Shown piece after piece: positions 45,746 to 58,535 of a DNA stretch of 64,000 nt. Position numbers and translations under genes: made by a program. The DNA is from Marasmius tenuissimus. Taxonomy: Eukaryota; Basidiomycota; Agaricomycetes; Agaricales; Marasmiaceae. Under the pieces are notes generated by a model, which made no database searches, was not told where the DNA came from, and saw nothing but the letters and a program-made list of their open reading frames with translations. The stretch covers positions 2,790,001 to 2,854,000 of the forward strand of contig JAQOTA010000054.1 in the NCBI GenBank assembly GCA_029532415.1, in the 5' to 3' direction. Numbering within the stretch: position 1 is the stretch's first letter; every line of letters starts with the position of its first letter.

Positions 45746-47345
45746 ATGTCGCCTCTTCTCACTAGTCTCGCCTACCGACAACTGGAATCAGATTCCACAA
45801 CTATGGCCCCTTCTTCGAGTGGCGAAACTCGTACTACAGCGGGTATCGTCCGGAGCTGCCTCTCCATGATAATTCTTTGTACCTATACATCCGTTCACCC
45901 CAACGTTCCCAGCGTACCGCGCTCGGGTCACTGGGCTCTGGTGTACTGGGATAAGGCAAAGATTTTCTTCGTCGCTCTAATTGCACCCAAGCTCATCGTC
46001 CTATGGTCCATTCGTCAATTTTTCGCCGCTCGGGAGATGGCAGAGGCTTACAAAAGTATGTCATGCAAAGTTCCTTCACATGCTTGATGCCATGTTGAGA
46101 TTCTTTTAGAGTATGGCTGGACGATGACCCATGCATTTTTCGCTATTATGGGCGGATATGCATTGTACGACTCCGAGGGCAATTTTCTTTTTCATCTTTG
46201 GGATGGGCGATTCTGCAAACACTTCAAAAAGGAAACAGATAATTCCAAGTGGGACGGCTTCAGTAAACAGCAGCAAAAGCTGGAAGAGTTGGACCCCCAA
46301 GGCCACGATCAGTACAAAGTGAGTATCACATTACCATCTCATAGCCCGCTCTACTGAATCATGGCCTTCGCAGTCTTTACTTGAATATTGCGTGGCCAAC
46401 AATATGGTAACTATGACCGGAGACGAGATTGAGAACCTCGGCCACGCGGATTTCCTTGCTAAAACCATTACGATACTCCAAACACTCTACTTTATCGCGA
46501 ACTGTATGGCACGGGGAGTCAGCGGGCTCGCCATAACAGAGCTGGAGTTCTTCACCCTTGGTTTTGCGGCGCTCAACCTCGTGAGCTACTCGTTTTGGTG
46601 GTACAAACCCTTGGGAGTTCAGTTCCCCGTTCGTGTCATGGACAGACCGAAATCCATGTCTCCCAATCAGCTCTCCGTTTCTCAGAACCAACATGAGCAT
46701 TTAAACTGCAGTTCGCTAGGCACACCCCCTTCCGCGGCGTCAAGGGCTCCTGGAATATTCGGCGCGTTTTCGGATCGGATCCGGGACAACTACTTCAAAA
46801 ACTGGGATACTTGGCCCCTTTGGGCCCAAATGGTAGTGCTCCTGCCAAGCCCAATCGTAATCTCCTGCAGTTCGATCATCTACGCCGGGGTGGCTGACGG
46901 AGACTGTGGCAGACCGCAGCCCGAACGTGGAAATATATTCTCGGGCACTACCAGTGATGAGCACCCACTGACCTATCCTATAACATACTCCGTCGCTGTC
47001 ACACTTGGCGTATTCCACTGTATCCCGATTATGCTCAACTACCGCGACTTTCCCGGTCATACCAAGGACCATCATCTCTGGACCGTTTTCGCAATTATGA
47101 TAACCGTCCTGCCGTTAGGATCAATGGTCCTCCTGTTTAAAGCACTAAAAACCCACCCGAACAATCGGGTCTTAAAACTAATCGTCCATACCATGGTGGC
47201 TCCAGTCTTCACCTCATCCGTCCTGTTATATCCGATAGCTCGTATCGCGTTGATGGTGCTAGCGGCCAAGCAATTGACGGACCTTCCGCCTTCCGCACTG
47301 CAGCAAGTCGAGTGGACGACCTTGATCCCACATTTTGGTGTCTGA
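45746..47345 (+). CDS. Multi-pass membrane protein family (copy E)
   Basis: Exons 45746-46055, 46110-46318 and 46374-47345, about 496 aa. Intron 1 is gtatgt...ttag (54 bp), intron 2 gtgagt...gcag (55 bp), both canonical. Exon 1 has GIVRSCLSMIILCTYTSV and IFFVALIAPKLIVLWSIRQF. Exon 2 has YGWTMTHAFFAIMGGYALYD and FLFHLWDGRFC. Exon 3 has TGDEIENLGHADFLAKTITILQ, the span ELEFFTLGFAALNLVSY, a variable loop, GVFHCIPIMLNYRDFPGHTK, DHHLWTVFAIMITVLPLG, LLYPIARIALMVLAAKQL and the invariant WTTLIPHFGV end. It is closest to copy G. Function unknown; predicted to lie in a membrane with about six spans. The complete frame and clean splice sites suggest it is functional. Confidence 0.85.
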
Positions 47346-47690
47346 ACGTTAGTGTTGGGCTATCTGTATACTGCCAAGTACCTATCTATCATCCTACCAC
47401 TGCAAGCAGCATTTATACGTACGATACTGTAGTTATACCGGTAGGAAGCCTGTCAGTGTTGCGAATCGAATTTCTATGTACTATTTGCTAGGTCCTGACT
47501 TCGAGTCGATTGGAAGATTGTTGCTGGCCATTGGTTTACTCGCGTCGCGGTATCCTGTCTGTAATCCATTTACATCATTTCTATCGGCTATGGTATTAAG
47601 GACTACGCGGCAGAGAGGGTAAAAGAATGGACAAGCAACATATCGTGTAGTAGAGCTGGTGCCACGCGTTGGTGGCCTCGAATCATCGTT
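47346..47690. other. 3' flank of copy E
   Basis: Shared with the flanks of copies A, F and G. No gene is seen. Confidence 0.65.
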
Positions 47691-49750
47691 ATCCGATCTA
47701 TCCCGTGGAAGACTGCCTGTTGCTAAGTACTGTTCCTAAGGAATCTCCTAAAGAATCTGATACGCATTTTGTAAGCCCCAAAAGAGCGAAAGTGACTACA
47801 CCCCTCATAGGTATTCGCAGAGTCGCGGAAGGGTTCATTGGGCCCCATGTACATACCCGCAGCCGCTTTACCATCTCGCTGCTCGACGCTCCAGCTGTGT
47901 TCTTTCGAGTAGAGTCCTCGTGCCTTCGTCCACAGGTCAGGCGGTCGATTTTTATGGATAGACGGGGGAAAGCGATGATAGAGAAACCATAGGTACACCG
48001 GGTACCCATTCGACGGACACATCGTGACAGTAGTTGTATACCACACGATAGTCGAACGATTTTCCCGTTGAGCATGCGTGTTCGGTGACAAAATCGATAC
48101 TGAGATCATCAGCAAGAACCTGAGGGGGGAGGGGGATGAAAATTTGCGTTACGCCTATTCAACCGGGCCGTGAAACCCTTCCCTACAAAGTGGCGACGTA
48201 CAAGATATATATGACAAAACGACCGAACCACGGTGACGGGCTAATGAGCTTGATGAACTTCAATGTCAGCCGACCTCCATGAAGAGGTAGTGGACGTGCT
48301 TTCTCTGTTGATGAGACTGGTGTATCAGAGCACGAGCGCTAGCTGTCGATCCTCGGAGTAGCATCTGATGAGCTGCAGCTGAAAGTCTGGGTGAGTTGTG
48401 GGTTTGTTCATAGCGTCAAGAGAGCAGAATGACGTCGTTCTAGTCCTGACCATTCGTTACAATGTAATCCTCCGCTAACAGTGCCAAGAAGAACATTTTG
48501 ACGTCCCCTACACTAACACCGTTCCCTCTCCCCATCACGCTCCGCCCAACCTGCCTCATAGATTCAGCCATCTTTGACCTTCCAAGCTTGCGATGGGAGT
48601 TTGAGAATTGGATTTCCGACGGTGTACAATGTTTTGGTCGATCCTATGCTCGCAAGCAACGGAATTCGAGCCATTGTCCCCCGAAGGCTTCTCAGGCCGT
48701 GTTACCGCCTGATCCAAGCCTGAGGACAATAAGAACTGATGAACGACCGTGAAACCTAAACCTCTAGTCAGCCTTCCATATGATGGGTAGGATGAAAGGA
48801 AAACCCTTCGTACTTTACGATCGTTAAAGGTGTATTCAGTGACTCTATGCAATCAAGGGAGAAACCGCTGGATCGTTGGGGCCGCGATGAGCCCATAAAT
48901 GACCTAGCTGGATCGTCGAACATTGTTGGCTATGATGAGGAAATCTCCTCGTCCTAAGGAAAGGGGATTAGAGCATGGAAGCACACGAGATGCTACCACA
49001 TACATCCTGATCTATGGCCTGTGTAAGATGCACCACGGGAGGATCGATTTCGAATCTCTTCGTTTTCTTCATTGTGCCGAATGCTAGGAGGGAGTACTGT
49101 GGGCAGTCTCGCTTTGGGTCCATCGCATGTCAGGGAATCCTCGGAGATATTGATATCCTGCAGCGTTCAACTCGCCCAGCGCTTTGGTCATGGCGGACGT
49201 CAGTTGAAGCCACTGGAAGACCTGCTTCTGGTTTCCCGCTATACTATATGACTGGGCGGCTATTGTGATGGTTGAGGAGACCTTTGAGAGCAATATGGAT
49301 AAGTTGTGCCTTCCCCCCTTTTCCTCAAAACGAAAGTTGCTCCAGCCACTGTCTGCACGCCATCCGAGTCATTCCGCAACTTCTCCAATATCCAGTCCCC
49401 CAGTCTGTCGTTGAGAAAGCTCAATTTTCGTTGTGTGAAGTCGGCGTGCGAGGTTTCGATGATAAGGATATTGATTTTGAAAGTATGGCATTCCGGAAGG
49501 ATAGTTTTCTTGAGATTGTTGTACATCGAGTTTTGGCGACCCGGCCTTGATTTCTGCGAATTCGGCGTCAATTGGATGAAGTACGGATGGAGGGGTTGGT
49601 GCAGGTTCCAGGGAGGACAAACTGTCATCTGTTCTGGAAGAGGGCATGATATCATCCTGTTTCTTGGGATACTATCAATGCCACACGGTGATAAACGCTG
49701 GCTGAACTCACTAAAAGGTCTACCACCGCCTCGTCGCAAAACCATAGGAC
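47690..49750 (-). pseudogene. FunK1-type kinase pseudogene
   Basis: In order on the minus strand: FAEIKAGSPKLDVQQSQENY and ETSHADFTQRKLSFLNDRLG (49640-49400); TIAAQSYSIAGNQKQVFQWLQ and TKALGELNAAGYQYLRGFPD (49270-49120). The middle domain follows (RPEKPSGDNGSNS, 48700), then the family C-lobe with LWFLYHRFPPSIH and KNRPPDLWTKARG (48000-47930). The catalytic loop is lost through the same deletion as in the copies at 3.8, 7.0, 55.2 and 62.4 kb. It is closely related to the copy at 55.2-57.25 kb. It is convergent with membrane copy E. Confidence 0.8.
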
Positions 49751-50300
49751 TAGGCGGCTACGGCAATGGCTGGGGCGACTCGTGAAAGATGTGGCTGTAT
49801 CCTGCTCGAGCCTCGTTCCCCCCTTTCTTGAAACGAAAACCGCGCCAGCCACTATTCGATAGCGTCATTCTGCAACCTCTCCACTCTGCGGTCCACAAAG
49901 GTATCGTCGAGAAAGTTGTAGTTATTACGTTGAAGGCGAGCGGGATTTCGATGACTCGGATACCGAGTTTAGAGGTATGGTCTTCTGCAAGTATGGTTTG
50001 GAATTGGTGTGCGTCGAGTGAGGATTTTGGGCGACCTGCCTGGCCCCGAGTTCTACGAGATCCATTCATTGGGTGAGCGGCGGATGGAGAAGCTGATGAG
50101 GTTTCCAGGTAATTTAGGACAACTAGAGGAGGTTATCAAAGTCTTGCTACCCAGGAAGTGCCGTCACTGCCACGTCAAACAAGCCCATATCTACTCCTGA
50201 AGAGTGAACGAGGAACGTTGTGGGATTTCTTGAAATATGGTGGTGGGTGCGGAACGACGAACTCTTTTTACTGCCGGCATCTTTCTTGGGGACGCAAGCG
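49751..50300 (-). pseudogene. Second copy of the kinase 5' end
   Basis: A partial duplicate of the FunK1 N-terminal region with PKSSLDAHQFQTILAEDHTS, IRVIEIPLAFNVITTTFSTI and WRGFRFKKGG. It corresponds to 9051-9780 and 57254-57999. Confidence 0.65.
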
Positions 50301-50909
50301 ACCACGGACATCGAGCAAATCTCACTTGTTCGCGTTAAAGAAGCAGAATAACTGAGGACGTGATAATAGCTACGCTTTCAACGTGTATGGACCAAAAAGA
50401 CTCAAAAACGGAGGCCTCAGCTACGGATGATGGCTTCCGTAGGTGATCATGATCATATCCGTGCTCTGTGTTGCAGTTATCGCGTATCAACCGTGATTCT
50501 TTATGTTCTCAAACTAGATGAATCAAGCAATGATGACCGGTTCTGTGTCGCTAAGTACGAGGAGCGAAATCGACGTCTATGGGTGAGCCTGTATCAGCTG
50601 TGATCCCGAGTGATACTCTACAGTGAATGTAGTTCTGCAGGCGTTGGTACTCGTATCCGATGATTCGGAAAGGCAAGGAAGGTTTAAGTAAGGCTATTGT
50701 GCGTCGAGTGGATGGTTTAGACAGCCAACCTTACCCTGAGATCTGCAAATTTGGCGTGGCTCTCTTTCGATCTGCCGAATAGGCTGCATGTCGAGATGAA
50801 TTACTATCGTCATTCTAAAACTGTCCCAAACGAATTCATGACCAACTCTTCCACGGCCGCAAACAACTGAGCTCGCCGGCATCCCTTATATCGACTATTT
50901 CCCTCCCAC
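50301..50909. other. Spacer between kinase and isocitrate lyase remnants
   Basis: Near copy of 9720-10315; no gene. Confidence 0.6.
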
Positions 50910-52138
50910 ATCATCACTGACCGCGGCACCTGTCACGGTGGTTTGACTGCCAACATGAAACTCACCAAAATGTTCGCCAAAAAGGGTGCTGCATATATTC
51001 ACGTTGAACACCAAGGCGCCAGAACGAAAAGACGCGGACGCATGGCTGTAAAAGTCCTCGTCTCGATGCAGGAGCATACCGATTGACTCCTTGCAGTAAG
51101 GTATCTTGGGTGTGGAAGAATCAGTCGTAGTGAAGATGGATTCGGAGGCTGCGACGTTGATTACGACGAATATTGACGATCGGGATCATGCGTTCATTCT
51201 GGGTACCATGAATCCCAACGTTGGGGATCTGAAAGCTGATGGTTGATGGAGAGAGGGCAGGGAAGAGTGGATCGAGTTGCAGGGATCGAAGACAAGTGAT
51301 TAAGGGAGGCTGGGTTGAAGACGTTTGGAGAGGCTATCGGTGAGGCATGGCAGAAGCAGGGTGCCAATACCGCGACTGTGAGCAAGCTGAGGGAGAGAAT
51401 CGCGCATGTCTCGTGGCACGACACGCAGGTCATCGCACAACGCGAGTTCGGGTTGAAGCAGCTGTCGTATTGGGACTGGGATAGTCCTAGGACGAGAGAG
51501 GGGTACTACCGATACCAGGGCGGAATCCAGTGTGCGATCAACAGGGCTGTTGCGTTCGGACCGTACGCTGATTTGTTGTGGATGGAGACAAAGAAGCCTA
51601 TCTTGGCTCAGGCGAAGGAGTTCGCAGCGGGTGTGCATGCTGTACATCCCGGACAACGGTTGGCGTAAAACCTCAGTCCGTTGTTCAACTGGGATGCGGC
51701 TGGGTTGAATGAGGAGGATATGGAGAAGTACGTTTGGGTAAGCTGGACTTTGTCTGGCAATTCATTACGGTGCGTTCAATCGAGTGCCTTCGTGCTTCGT
51801 GTGTTGATCCGTTTCGCTGTAGCTCGGTGGTCTCCATTTGAACAGATACATCTTGGACCTGTTCGCAAGAGTTCTCCAAGACTGGAATGAAGGTGTATGT
51901 TACGCTCATTCAGAGGAAGGAGAGAGAGTTGGGATGTGATGTACTTATCCATCAAGGGGTCCGTTTCTCTTTCTTTCCCCTCGTTTTCTTTTGTACTGAC
52001 AACTCGCACGTTCTGCAGTGGAGTGGAGCCAACTACGCAGACAACCTGATCAAGACCGTTACTGGAGGTGTTTCGTTGACTTCGGCTATGGGTGCTGGTG
52101 TTACAGAGTCTCAGTTTGGAGGGAAGAGTAAGCTGTAG
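50910..52138 (+). pseudogene. Isocitrate lyase pseudogene, 5'-truncated
   Basis: Same truncated structure as 10318-11549 and the same lesions: the Lys-Lys-Cys-Gly-His site reads KRRGR and the frame ends after QEHTD. Better preserved further on: LRERIAHVSWHDTQVIAQREFG and YWDWDSPRTREGYYRYQGGIQCAINRAVAFGPYADLLWME (in one frame, 51315-51600), then MKVYVTLIQRKERELGCDVL (51887-51946), an intron remnant, and the last exon [19 protein letters not shown] to the TAG at 52138. A stop after GQRLA replaces Tyr. The first third of the gene is missing. It is dead, but younger-looking than the other copies. Confidence 0.9.
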
Positions 52139-53224
52139 GGTTGTAGAGTCGCGTTATTTGTAGAACTTTGTAGTGCATATGTATAATAGTGTTTTGGTTT
52201 GGAAAGAAAGGTCGACGGTTCGACACTTAAGTATGGACGTTTCTGGAGGAGTGCGGGCGTTGAACGTAGCCCGGATGAGATTTGATCCCGAACGTTGGGT
52301 TGGACCATGGAGTGTGGATTGGCAATGGATTAAAGAAGACCATTGCGGTTTGACGCGAGATTGTACATAGACATGCCACCAGTCCGGAGTCCGGGCCGAT
52401 CAGTACGGGTGCTACCGAGCGTTGTGTCAACCTTCGAGCTGAGAACTCAGCTCGAACCACAACCATCATCTAAGCCATATATACAAAAATCAGGATGCCA
52501 TTGTTGTCAACTAAACGTAGGTTCCAATGCGATGCCCAATCACTTATCAAGCTTCGACTTGCTCAGTCAACTCCAACTTTGGGATCGTGCCACCAAGTGC
52601 CCTCTGTTGATCTCTCAGATCTCAGGAGCTATCACCGTCGTCTAAGCCACAGGAATTCTGATATCGTCACTATTCCACAGCCACTTCCTATTCGATGCCG
52701 AAACAAAAATAGCCTTCAATGTATTGTAGGTCACGTCTAATCAAGCTCAAGCCCAACTTTTCATCCAAGCTTCAAGGATTTCTAGCCCTGTCGCGTACCA
52801 CCTTACCCCTCGAGCGCAAGGGTGACGGCAAAGTCGAGTCTGACGGAACCTCGTACGTCTTCTGTACATCTCGAACGCCCTGGAACAGACTTGAAAGTGC
52901 TTATCATGATGAAGAGATGAGATGTGGAAGGCAAGGCGCTGCAGAACAGACCCTTTTTTACTTCTGACCATGGAACTCAGGACGCCCCGAAATCGAAAAC
53001 TTTCCATGAAATACATCGACAGCTATATATAGCTGTAGAGAGCCGTCCTTGAAGTCTCCTTTTTCACCCTACTCACCACTGTCTGCTATCAAACCCGTCA
53101 ATTTTGGTGTGCAGGCTACATTTCCGTAAGGTATGAATGTCACGACTTCGGGACACACTTCACCTGATCTTTCTTCATCTCACCCCTCGTATTCTCCTAG
53201 AACTACAACCGACAGCTGGCACGA
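52139..53224 (+). other. Spacer and probable promoter of membrane copy F
   Basis: Near duplicate of 11550-12657, with the CCGGAGTC element at 52381, a 24-bp palindrome at 52433-52456 and a likely 70-bp intron in the 5' untranslated region (53131-53200). No gene is seen. Confidence 0.6.
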
Positions 53225-54836
53225 ATGTCGTTTCTTCTCGCTGCTCTCTCCTACCGACAACTAGGACCAGATTCCACAGCTCCAACCCCCTCTTGCGGTG
53301 AAACTCGTACTACAGCGGGTATCATCTGGAGCTGCCTGTCGATGATAATTCTTTGCACCTGGACATCCGTACGCCCCAACGTCCCCATCGTACCGCGTTC
53401 GGGCCACGAGGCTCTGGTTCACTGGGACAATGCAAAGATATTCTTCGTCGCTCTCATCGCACCTGAGCTCATTGTCTATTGGTCTATCCGCCAGTGGTTC
53501 GCCGCCCGGACGATGGCAAAGGAATACCAAAGTATGTTGCACAAGGTCACTTCATGTACTCGGCGTCATGTTAAGTTCGTTCTTAGAGTACGGTTGGACA
53601 ACAACCCATGCATTTTTCGCTCTAATGGGCGGATTTGCATTGTACGACCCCGAGGGCAATTTTCTTTTCCATCTTTGGGATCAACGATTCTGCGAGCGCT
53701 CCATACACACCTACAATCCACAGCTGCGAAAACTCGTGGCGTTGCACCCCCATGGCCACAGTGATGACAAAGTGAGATCCCATACTACCGTCTCACGACC
53801 CCGCACTACTCAATTATGACCTTCGTAGTCTCCACTCGAGTACTGTGTGGCCAATGGATTTTTGATCATGACCGAAGACGAGATTGAGAACCTCGGCCAC
53901 ACTGATCTCCTCGCCAAAACCATCGCAATATTCCAAACACTATATTTCATCACGAATTGCATAGCACGAAAAGTTGAGGGGCTCGCGATAACAGAGTTGG
54001 AATTCCTCACCCTTGGTTTTGCTGCGCTTAACCTCGTGAGCTACTTGTTTTGGTGGCACAAACCATTGCGAGTTCGGTTTCCCGTTTGCATCATGGTCAG
54101 ACACAAACCCCTCTCCCCTCAACGGTCCTCAGATTCTCAGGATCAGGAACAGGAAGCAAACTCCAGGCTACTTAGCACTGGGACTCCCGTCGTGTCGCCC
54201 AAGGCAAGGGCTCCTGGAATACTCAGCGCATTTTGGGATCGAATCTGGGACGATTACGGTGATTGTGAAGGTTGGGATACTTGGTCCCTTTGCAAACGAA
54301 CGACGTGGATCCTTCTGCTCCCACTGAGGGCCGCTGGGCGAACATTCAAATATCCCTTCAGCAGTGATGATTATAGTTCCCAGCCCAAGTGCGGAAACAT
54401 ATTCTCATCTGGAAATAGTAAAGCTGGGGACTCGACCCTCATTCTCTTGCTAATGTTCTTCCGAGCCGCTGCCATACTCGGCGTATTTCACTGTATCCCC
54501 ATCATGCTCAACTACCGCGACTTTCCCGGCCATATCAAGGACCACCATCTCTGGACCATTTTTGCACTTTTGACAACCGTTGGGCCGTTGGGAGCTCCAA
54601 TCATCTTAGTGGTAGCAGTTGTATCCTCGGATGTATTGGAAAACCTCTGGGGAGATTGGGCTATGGAACTGGTAACTCAGTTTATTGTGATCCCAGTCGG
54701 ACTCTTGTTCCTCGCATTATATCCGATAGCTCGTATCGCGTTGATGGTGCTAGCGGCTAAGCAATTGACAGACCTTCCGCCTTCCACGTTGCAGCAAGTC
54801 GAGTGGACGACCTTGATCCCGCATTTTGGTGTCTGA
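53225..54836 (+). CDS. Multi-pass membrane protein family (copy F)
   Basis: Exons 53225-53531, 53587-53771 and 53829-54836, about 499 aa. Both introns have GT donors (gtatgt, gtgaga) and AG acceptors (55 and 57 bp). Exon 1: GIIWSCLSMIILCTWTSV and IFFVALIAPELIVYWSIRQW. Exon 2: YGWTTTHAFFALMGGFALYD, shorter than in other copies. Exon 3: TEDEIENLGHTDLLAKTIAIFQ, ELEFLTLGFAALNLVSY, a loop with PLSPQRSSDSQDQEQ, FHCIPIMLNYRDFPGHIK, DHHLWTIFALL, a long hydrophobic segment, YPIARIALMVLAAKQLTDL and WTTLIPHFGV. Function unknown. Intact frame and splice sites suggest an active gene. Confidence 0.85.
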
Positions 54837-55185
54837 ACATTTATGTCAAGCTGTCTGTATACTACCAAGTACCTATCTATCATCTTACCACCGCAACTAG
54901 TATTTATATGTACGGTACTGTAGTTATACCGGTGGGAAGCCTGTCAGTGTTGCGATCCGAATTCCTATGTACTATTTGCTAGGTTCTGGCTTCGAGTCGA
55001 TTACATATAGGATTATTGCTGGCCATTAGTGTGCTCGCGACTCGTTATCCTGTCTGTAATCCATTTACATCATTTCTATTGGCTATGATATTAAGGACTA
55101 CGTGGCAGAGAGGGTGAAGAATGGATAAGCAACATATTGTGTAGTAGAGCTGGTGCCACGTGTTGGTGGCCTCGAATCATTGTTA
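54837..55185. other. 3' flank of copy F
   Basis: Shared family flank; no gene. Confidence 0.65.
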
Positions 55186-57253
55186 TCCGATCTACCCCGC
55201 GGAAGACTGCCTGCTGTTGCTAAGTACTGTTCCTAAGAAATCTCCTCAAGAATCTGATACGCATTTTGTGGGCCCCAAAAGAGCGAAAGTGACTACACCC
55301 CTCATAGGTATTCGCAGAGTCGCGGAAGGGTTCATTGGGCCCCATGTACATACCCACAGCCGATTTACAATCTCGCTGCTCGACACTCTAGCTGTGTCCT
55401 TTCGAGTAGAGTCCTCATGCCTTCGTCCAAAGGTCAGGCGGTCGATTTTCATAGATAGACGGAGGAAAGCGACGATAGAGAAACCATAGGTACACTGGGT
55501 ACCCATTCGACGGACACATCGTGACAGTAGTTGAATATCACACGATAGTCGAACGATTTTCCCGTTGAGCATGCGTGTTCGGTGACAAAATCGATACTGA
55601 GATCATCAGCAAGAACCTGAGGGGGGAGGGGGATGAAAATTTGTGTTACGCCTATTCAACCGGGCCGTGAAACCCTTCCCTACAAAGTGGCGACGTATAA
55701 GATATATATGACAAAACGAGCGAACCACGGTAACGGGCTAATGAGCTTGATGAACTTCGATGTCAGCCGACCTCCATGAAAAGGTAGCGGATGCACTTTC
55801 TTTGTCGATGAGACTGGTGTATTGAGTAGCACCTGATGAGCTGTAGCTGAAGGTCTGGGTGAGGTTGTAGAATTGTTCATAGTGTCGAGAGAGCAGAATG
55901 GTATCGTTCCAGCCCTGACCATTCGTTACAATACAGTCCTTTGCTAACAGTGACGAGAAGAACGTTTGACGTCCCCCGCACTAACATGGGTGGAATGTAG
56001 AACTGCCTCCTTCGTTCTCCTTGTTAAGCTCTGCCCAACCTTCCTCGTAGATCTAGCTGCCTTTGACCTTCCAAGCTTGGGCTTGTGTCAAGAGTTTGAA
56101 TATTGGATTTCCGACGGTGGTCCTTTGGTTGATCCTATACTCGCAAACGACGGAAGTCGAGCGATCCTCCTCTGAACTTCCTGCCTGAAGGCTTCTCGAG
56201 CCGGGTTACCATCAAATCCCAACTGAACTGTTCACGATTCCTGAACATGATGGCCTGCAATGAGAATTCAATGAACGGTTGTGGTTCCTGATTCTCCAGT
56301 CAGCCCTCCGAATATTGGGTAGGATAAATCAAAAACCTTTGTACTTTGTGATGGTCGAAGGTGTATTGAGTAACTATGCAGTCGAGGGAGATGCCTCTGA
56401 ATCTTTGGGATCACGATGAGCCCATGAATGACCTAGTTGGATCGTCGAACATTGTTGGCTATGACGAGCAATATCTCCTCGTTCTAAGAAAAGGGAATTA
56501 GAGCATGTAAGCACACGAGATGCTGCGACCTACATCCTGATCTATGGCCTGTGTATCACGAAACTTGATTTTGCCCAACACAGGGATGGCGTGAGATGTA
56601 CGGGAGGTTGGATTCAAATCTCTTTGTTTTCTTCATTGGGCCAGATAATGGGAGGGTGTATTGTGGGGAGTCTCGCCTTGGGTCTATTGCATGTCAGGGA
56701 ACCCTCAGGGATGTTGATATCCTGCAGCGTTCAACTTGCCCGACGCTTTGGCCACGGTGGACGTCGGTTGAAGCCACTGGAAGACCTGATTCCACTGATT
56801 TGCCGCAATGCTGTAGGACTGGGCGGCTATTGCGATGGTTGAGGAGACCTTTGAGAGCAATATGGATAAGTTGTGCCTTTCCCCCCTTCCTCAAAACGAA
56901 AGTTGCTCCAGTCACTGTCTGCACGCTGTCCGAGTCATTCCACAGTTTCTCCACTATCCAGTTTCCCAGCCTGTCGTTGAGAAAGCTCAATCTTCGTTGG
57001 GTGAAGTCGGCGTGCGAGGTTTCGATGATAAGGATATTGATTTTGGAAGTACGGCATTCCGGAAGGATAGTTTTCCTGAGATTGTTGTACATCGAATTTT
57101 GGCGACCCGGCCTTGATTTCTGCGAATTCGGCGTCGATTGGATGAAGTACGGATGGAGGGTTTGGTGACGCAAGTTCTAGGGAGGACAAACTGTCGTCTG
57201 TTCCAGAAGAGGGCGTGATAGCATTTTGTTTCTTGCGATACCATCAATGCCAT
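55186..57253 (-). pseudogene. FunK1-type kinase pseudogene
   Basis: The N-terminal part (57250-56700) reads ALMVSQETKCYHALFWNR, FAEIKAGSPKFDVQQSQENY, ETSHADFTQRRLSFLNDRLG and TVTGATFVLRKGG. The middle (56160-55900) and a C-lobe (LRLSMKIDRLTFGRRHEDS and out-of-frame partners; 55570-55250) follow. The block 56200-56590 is almost identical to 8020-8410, which points to recent exchange between units 48 kb apart. The catalytic loop is deleted as in most copies. Multiple frameshifts. Confidence 0.8.
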
Positions 57254-57999
57254 ACGCTTTGATCATGGTGGACGTTGGCTGAGCTCGCTAAAGGTCTACC
57301 AACGCCTTGTCGCAAAACCATAGGACTAGGCGGCTACGGCGATGGATGGGGCGACTCGTGAGAGAGATGTGGATGTATCCTGCTCGTTCCCCCCTTTCTT
57401 GAAACGAAAACCGTACCAACCACTACTCGATAGCACGTCATCAGACTCATCCCATATGCAACCTCTCCGCTATGCGGTCCACGAAGGTATCGTTGAGAAA
57501 GCTGTAGTTATGTTGAAGGCGAGCGAGATTTCGATGACTCGGATACTGAGATTGGAGGTGTCTTCTGCAAGTATGGTTTGGAATCGGTGTGGGCCGAGTG
57601 AAGAGTTTAGGCGACCTGCCTGGCCCTCAGTTCTACGAAATCCAGCGGCGGATGGAGAAGCTGATGAGGTTTCCAGGTAAGGACAACTGGAAGAGGGTAT
57701 CGAAGTCTTGCTACCCAGGAAGTGCCGTCACTGCCATGTCGAACAAGCCCATATCTACTCCTGAAGACGACGGGTACGGGGTAGTGAGTGAGGACCGCTG
57801 TGGAATCTCTTGAAATATGATGGTGGGTGCGGAACAAAGAACTCTTTTTGCCGCCGGCATCTGCATCTTTCTTGTTGCGCGATACTACACCTGGACGCAA
57901 AGGGCCACGGACGTCGAGCACAATCTCATTTATTTGTGTTAAGGGAGCAAAATAACTGAGGACGCGACAACAGCTATGCTTTCGACGCGTGTGGACCAA
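57254..57999 (-). pseudogene. Second copy of the kinase 5' end
   Basis: Corresponds to 9051-9780 (more than half of the bases can be matched word by word, such as gaggtgtcttctgcaagtatgg). It carries the leader AGGKKSSLFRTHHHISRDST. Decayed. Confidence 0.65.
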
Positions 58000-58535
58000 A
58001 AAGACTCAAATACAGAGGCCTTAGCTTAGGATGATAACTTCTGTAGGTGATCATGATCATATCTATGTTGCAATTGTCGCGTATTGACCGGTTTTCATGT
58101 TCTCAATCCAACTAGATGAACAAAACAAGATGACTGTGTTTGTGTCGCTGAGTACGAGGAGCGAAGTCAATGTCTATTGATGAGCCTGAATCAGCTGTAT
58201 ATCGGGTGATACTCGTACAGTGAATGTAGTTCTACAGCATTTGGTACTCGTATTCGATGATTCAGAGAGGCGAGAAAGGTTTAAGACCATTGTACGTCGA
58301 GTGGATGGTTTAGACGACCTATCTTGCCCTGAGATCTGCGAATTTCGGTGTGGCTCTCTTTCCATCCGCTGCGTTGCGGCTGGGGGAGGTATCGAAGTTT
58401 CTCGGGATGGATTACTGACGCCTATATGTATTCCAAAGCTGTCGCAAACAAATTCAAGGCTAACTCTTTCACGACCGCAATTAAATAACTGACCTCGCCA
58501 ACACCCCCAATTACACCGGCAACCTCCCTGCAACA
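58000..58535. other. Spacer between kinase and isocitrate lyase remnants
   Basis: Diverged counterpart of 9781-10315; no gene. Confidence 0.5.
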
